From Streptomyces sp. SA15 (GTDB lineage Bacteria; Actinomycetota; Actinomycetes; Streptomycetales; Streptomycetaceae): 43,077 nt of DNA. Positions 42,696 through 43,077 of the stretch are shown one piece after another. Under the pieces are notes generated by a model. The model was not told where the DNA came from, did not search any database, and worked only from the letters and a program-made list of their open reading frames with translations. Numbering within the stretch: position 1 is the first letter of the stretch; every line of letters starts with the position of its first letter. The translations under genes were made by a program, and so were the position numbers. The stretch is from contig NZ_NTGE01000057.1 in NCBI RefSeq assembly GCF_002291145.1, forward strand, positions 1 to 43,077. Direction: 5' to 3'.

Positions 42696-43077
42696 TGGCC
42701 GACGAGCAGTACAGGTGGCTGGACCGCGATACGGCGGAGAGTTTGCTGAGCGGAGAGTCCCTCGAAGCCGTCGACGCGCCCGCCCGAGATCAGGCCGAAC
42801 GGCTCGCCAAGACGCTGGACGCGTTGACCGTGGAACCCCCGCCGACCAGCGCCGAACTCCCCGGTGAGGCAGCCGCGTTAGCCGCCTTCCGCTCGGCGCG
42901 CGCGGAGCGCGGCGGGGAGCGGGCCGTCCTCGGTGACCGCACCCGCGGCAGTTCCTCCGACGCCGGTCTCCTCCGCGTCGGCCGCCCGGGCCAGGACACC
43001 CCGCGCCCCCGCCGGGGCCGTGTCGTGCGCCTCGGGCTGGCCGCCGCGCTGGCCGTCGGCATGGTCGGCGGGGTCGC
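42695..43077 (+). CDS. Partner of the second sigma factor, 3' end beyond window
   Basis: The ATG overlaps the sigma stop. The visible 127 residues are acidic and helical (YRWLDRDTAESLLSGESLEA, RDQAERLAKTLDALTVEPPP, EAAALAAFRSARAERGGERA), then basic, and enter a membrane helix (LGLAAALAVGMVGGV) at the window end. The A-A-F-R-x-A-R helix and the single helix placement match the partner at 39791. No repeat is present here, so this copy shows the undisturbed form of the gene. Anti-sigma role is inferred from position only. Confidence 0.8.
   Translation, partial: MADEQYRWLDRDTAESLLSGESLEAVDAPARDQAERLAKTLDALTVEPPPTSAELPGEAAALAAFRSARAERGGERAVLGDRTRGSSSDAGLLRVGRPGQDTPRPRRGRVVRLGLAAALAVGMVGGV

Overview
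The window is GC-rich with coding third positions almost all G or C. Together with GTG/TTG starts, whiJ/AbaA-type regulator clusters (Scr1/DUF5753 HTH, DUF397, small HATPase), Uma2 proteins, a SCO4848-type membrane protein and an sdhCDAB operon, this points to a Streptomyces chromosome. From memory, the order dacA, SCO4848-like, metallophosphoesterase, TetR, sdhBADC, GH20 and a pair of ECF sigma genes resembles the S. coelicolor SCO4847-SCO4866 neighbourhood. That synteny is recalled, not computed.

Layout. 1-5.8 kb: envelope genes, namely a PAP2 phosphatase (cut by the window edge), UbiA-type decaprenyl-phosphate phosphoribosyltransferase, GtrA and YihY/BrkB as one overlapping set, then dacA (minus), a SCO4848-type protein and a membrane metallophosphoesterase. 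5.9-12.7 kb: a family 5 solute-binding protein, a small HATPase, a two-component system, and a divergent MMPL transporter with an extra C-terminal beta domain. 12.8-17.5 kb (minus): TetR regulator, a two-gene CHAT/helical-repeat/WD40 caspase-like module with a small membrane partner, and a VOC protein.

17.5-25.0 kb is an accessory island. It holds the tail of a broken minus-strand gene, a 5'-truncated and frameshifted RHS toxin (RHS core, HINT domain, PD-(D/E)XK-like nuclease tip), its probable immunity gene, an Imm51-type immunity gene with a leaderless-looking promoter, decayed regulator fragments, a 23-bp inverted repeat and an intact whiJ-like cluster. 25.0-27.2 kb: two Uma2 genes flanking a secreted protein.

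27.4-30.9 kb: sdhCDAB on the minus strand (TCA cycle and respiration). 31.0-35.5 kb: an OHCU decarboxylase-like protein, GH20 hexosaminidase and conserved hypotheticals, one preceded by a highly structured leader. 35.5-38.8 kb: a large secreted PGRP amidase with a seven-repeat FG-GAP propeller, flanked by two paralogous small genes. 38.8-43.1 kb: two paralogous ECF sigma/membrane-partner modules separated by a lipoprotein gene. In the first module a tandem repeat splits the partner into two ORFs joined by an ATGA overlap.

The strongest candidates for new biology are the CHAT two-gene module, the repeat-embedded stop/restart in the sigma partner, and the structured leader at 34.1 kb.
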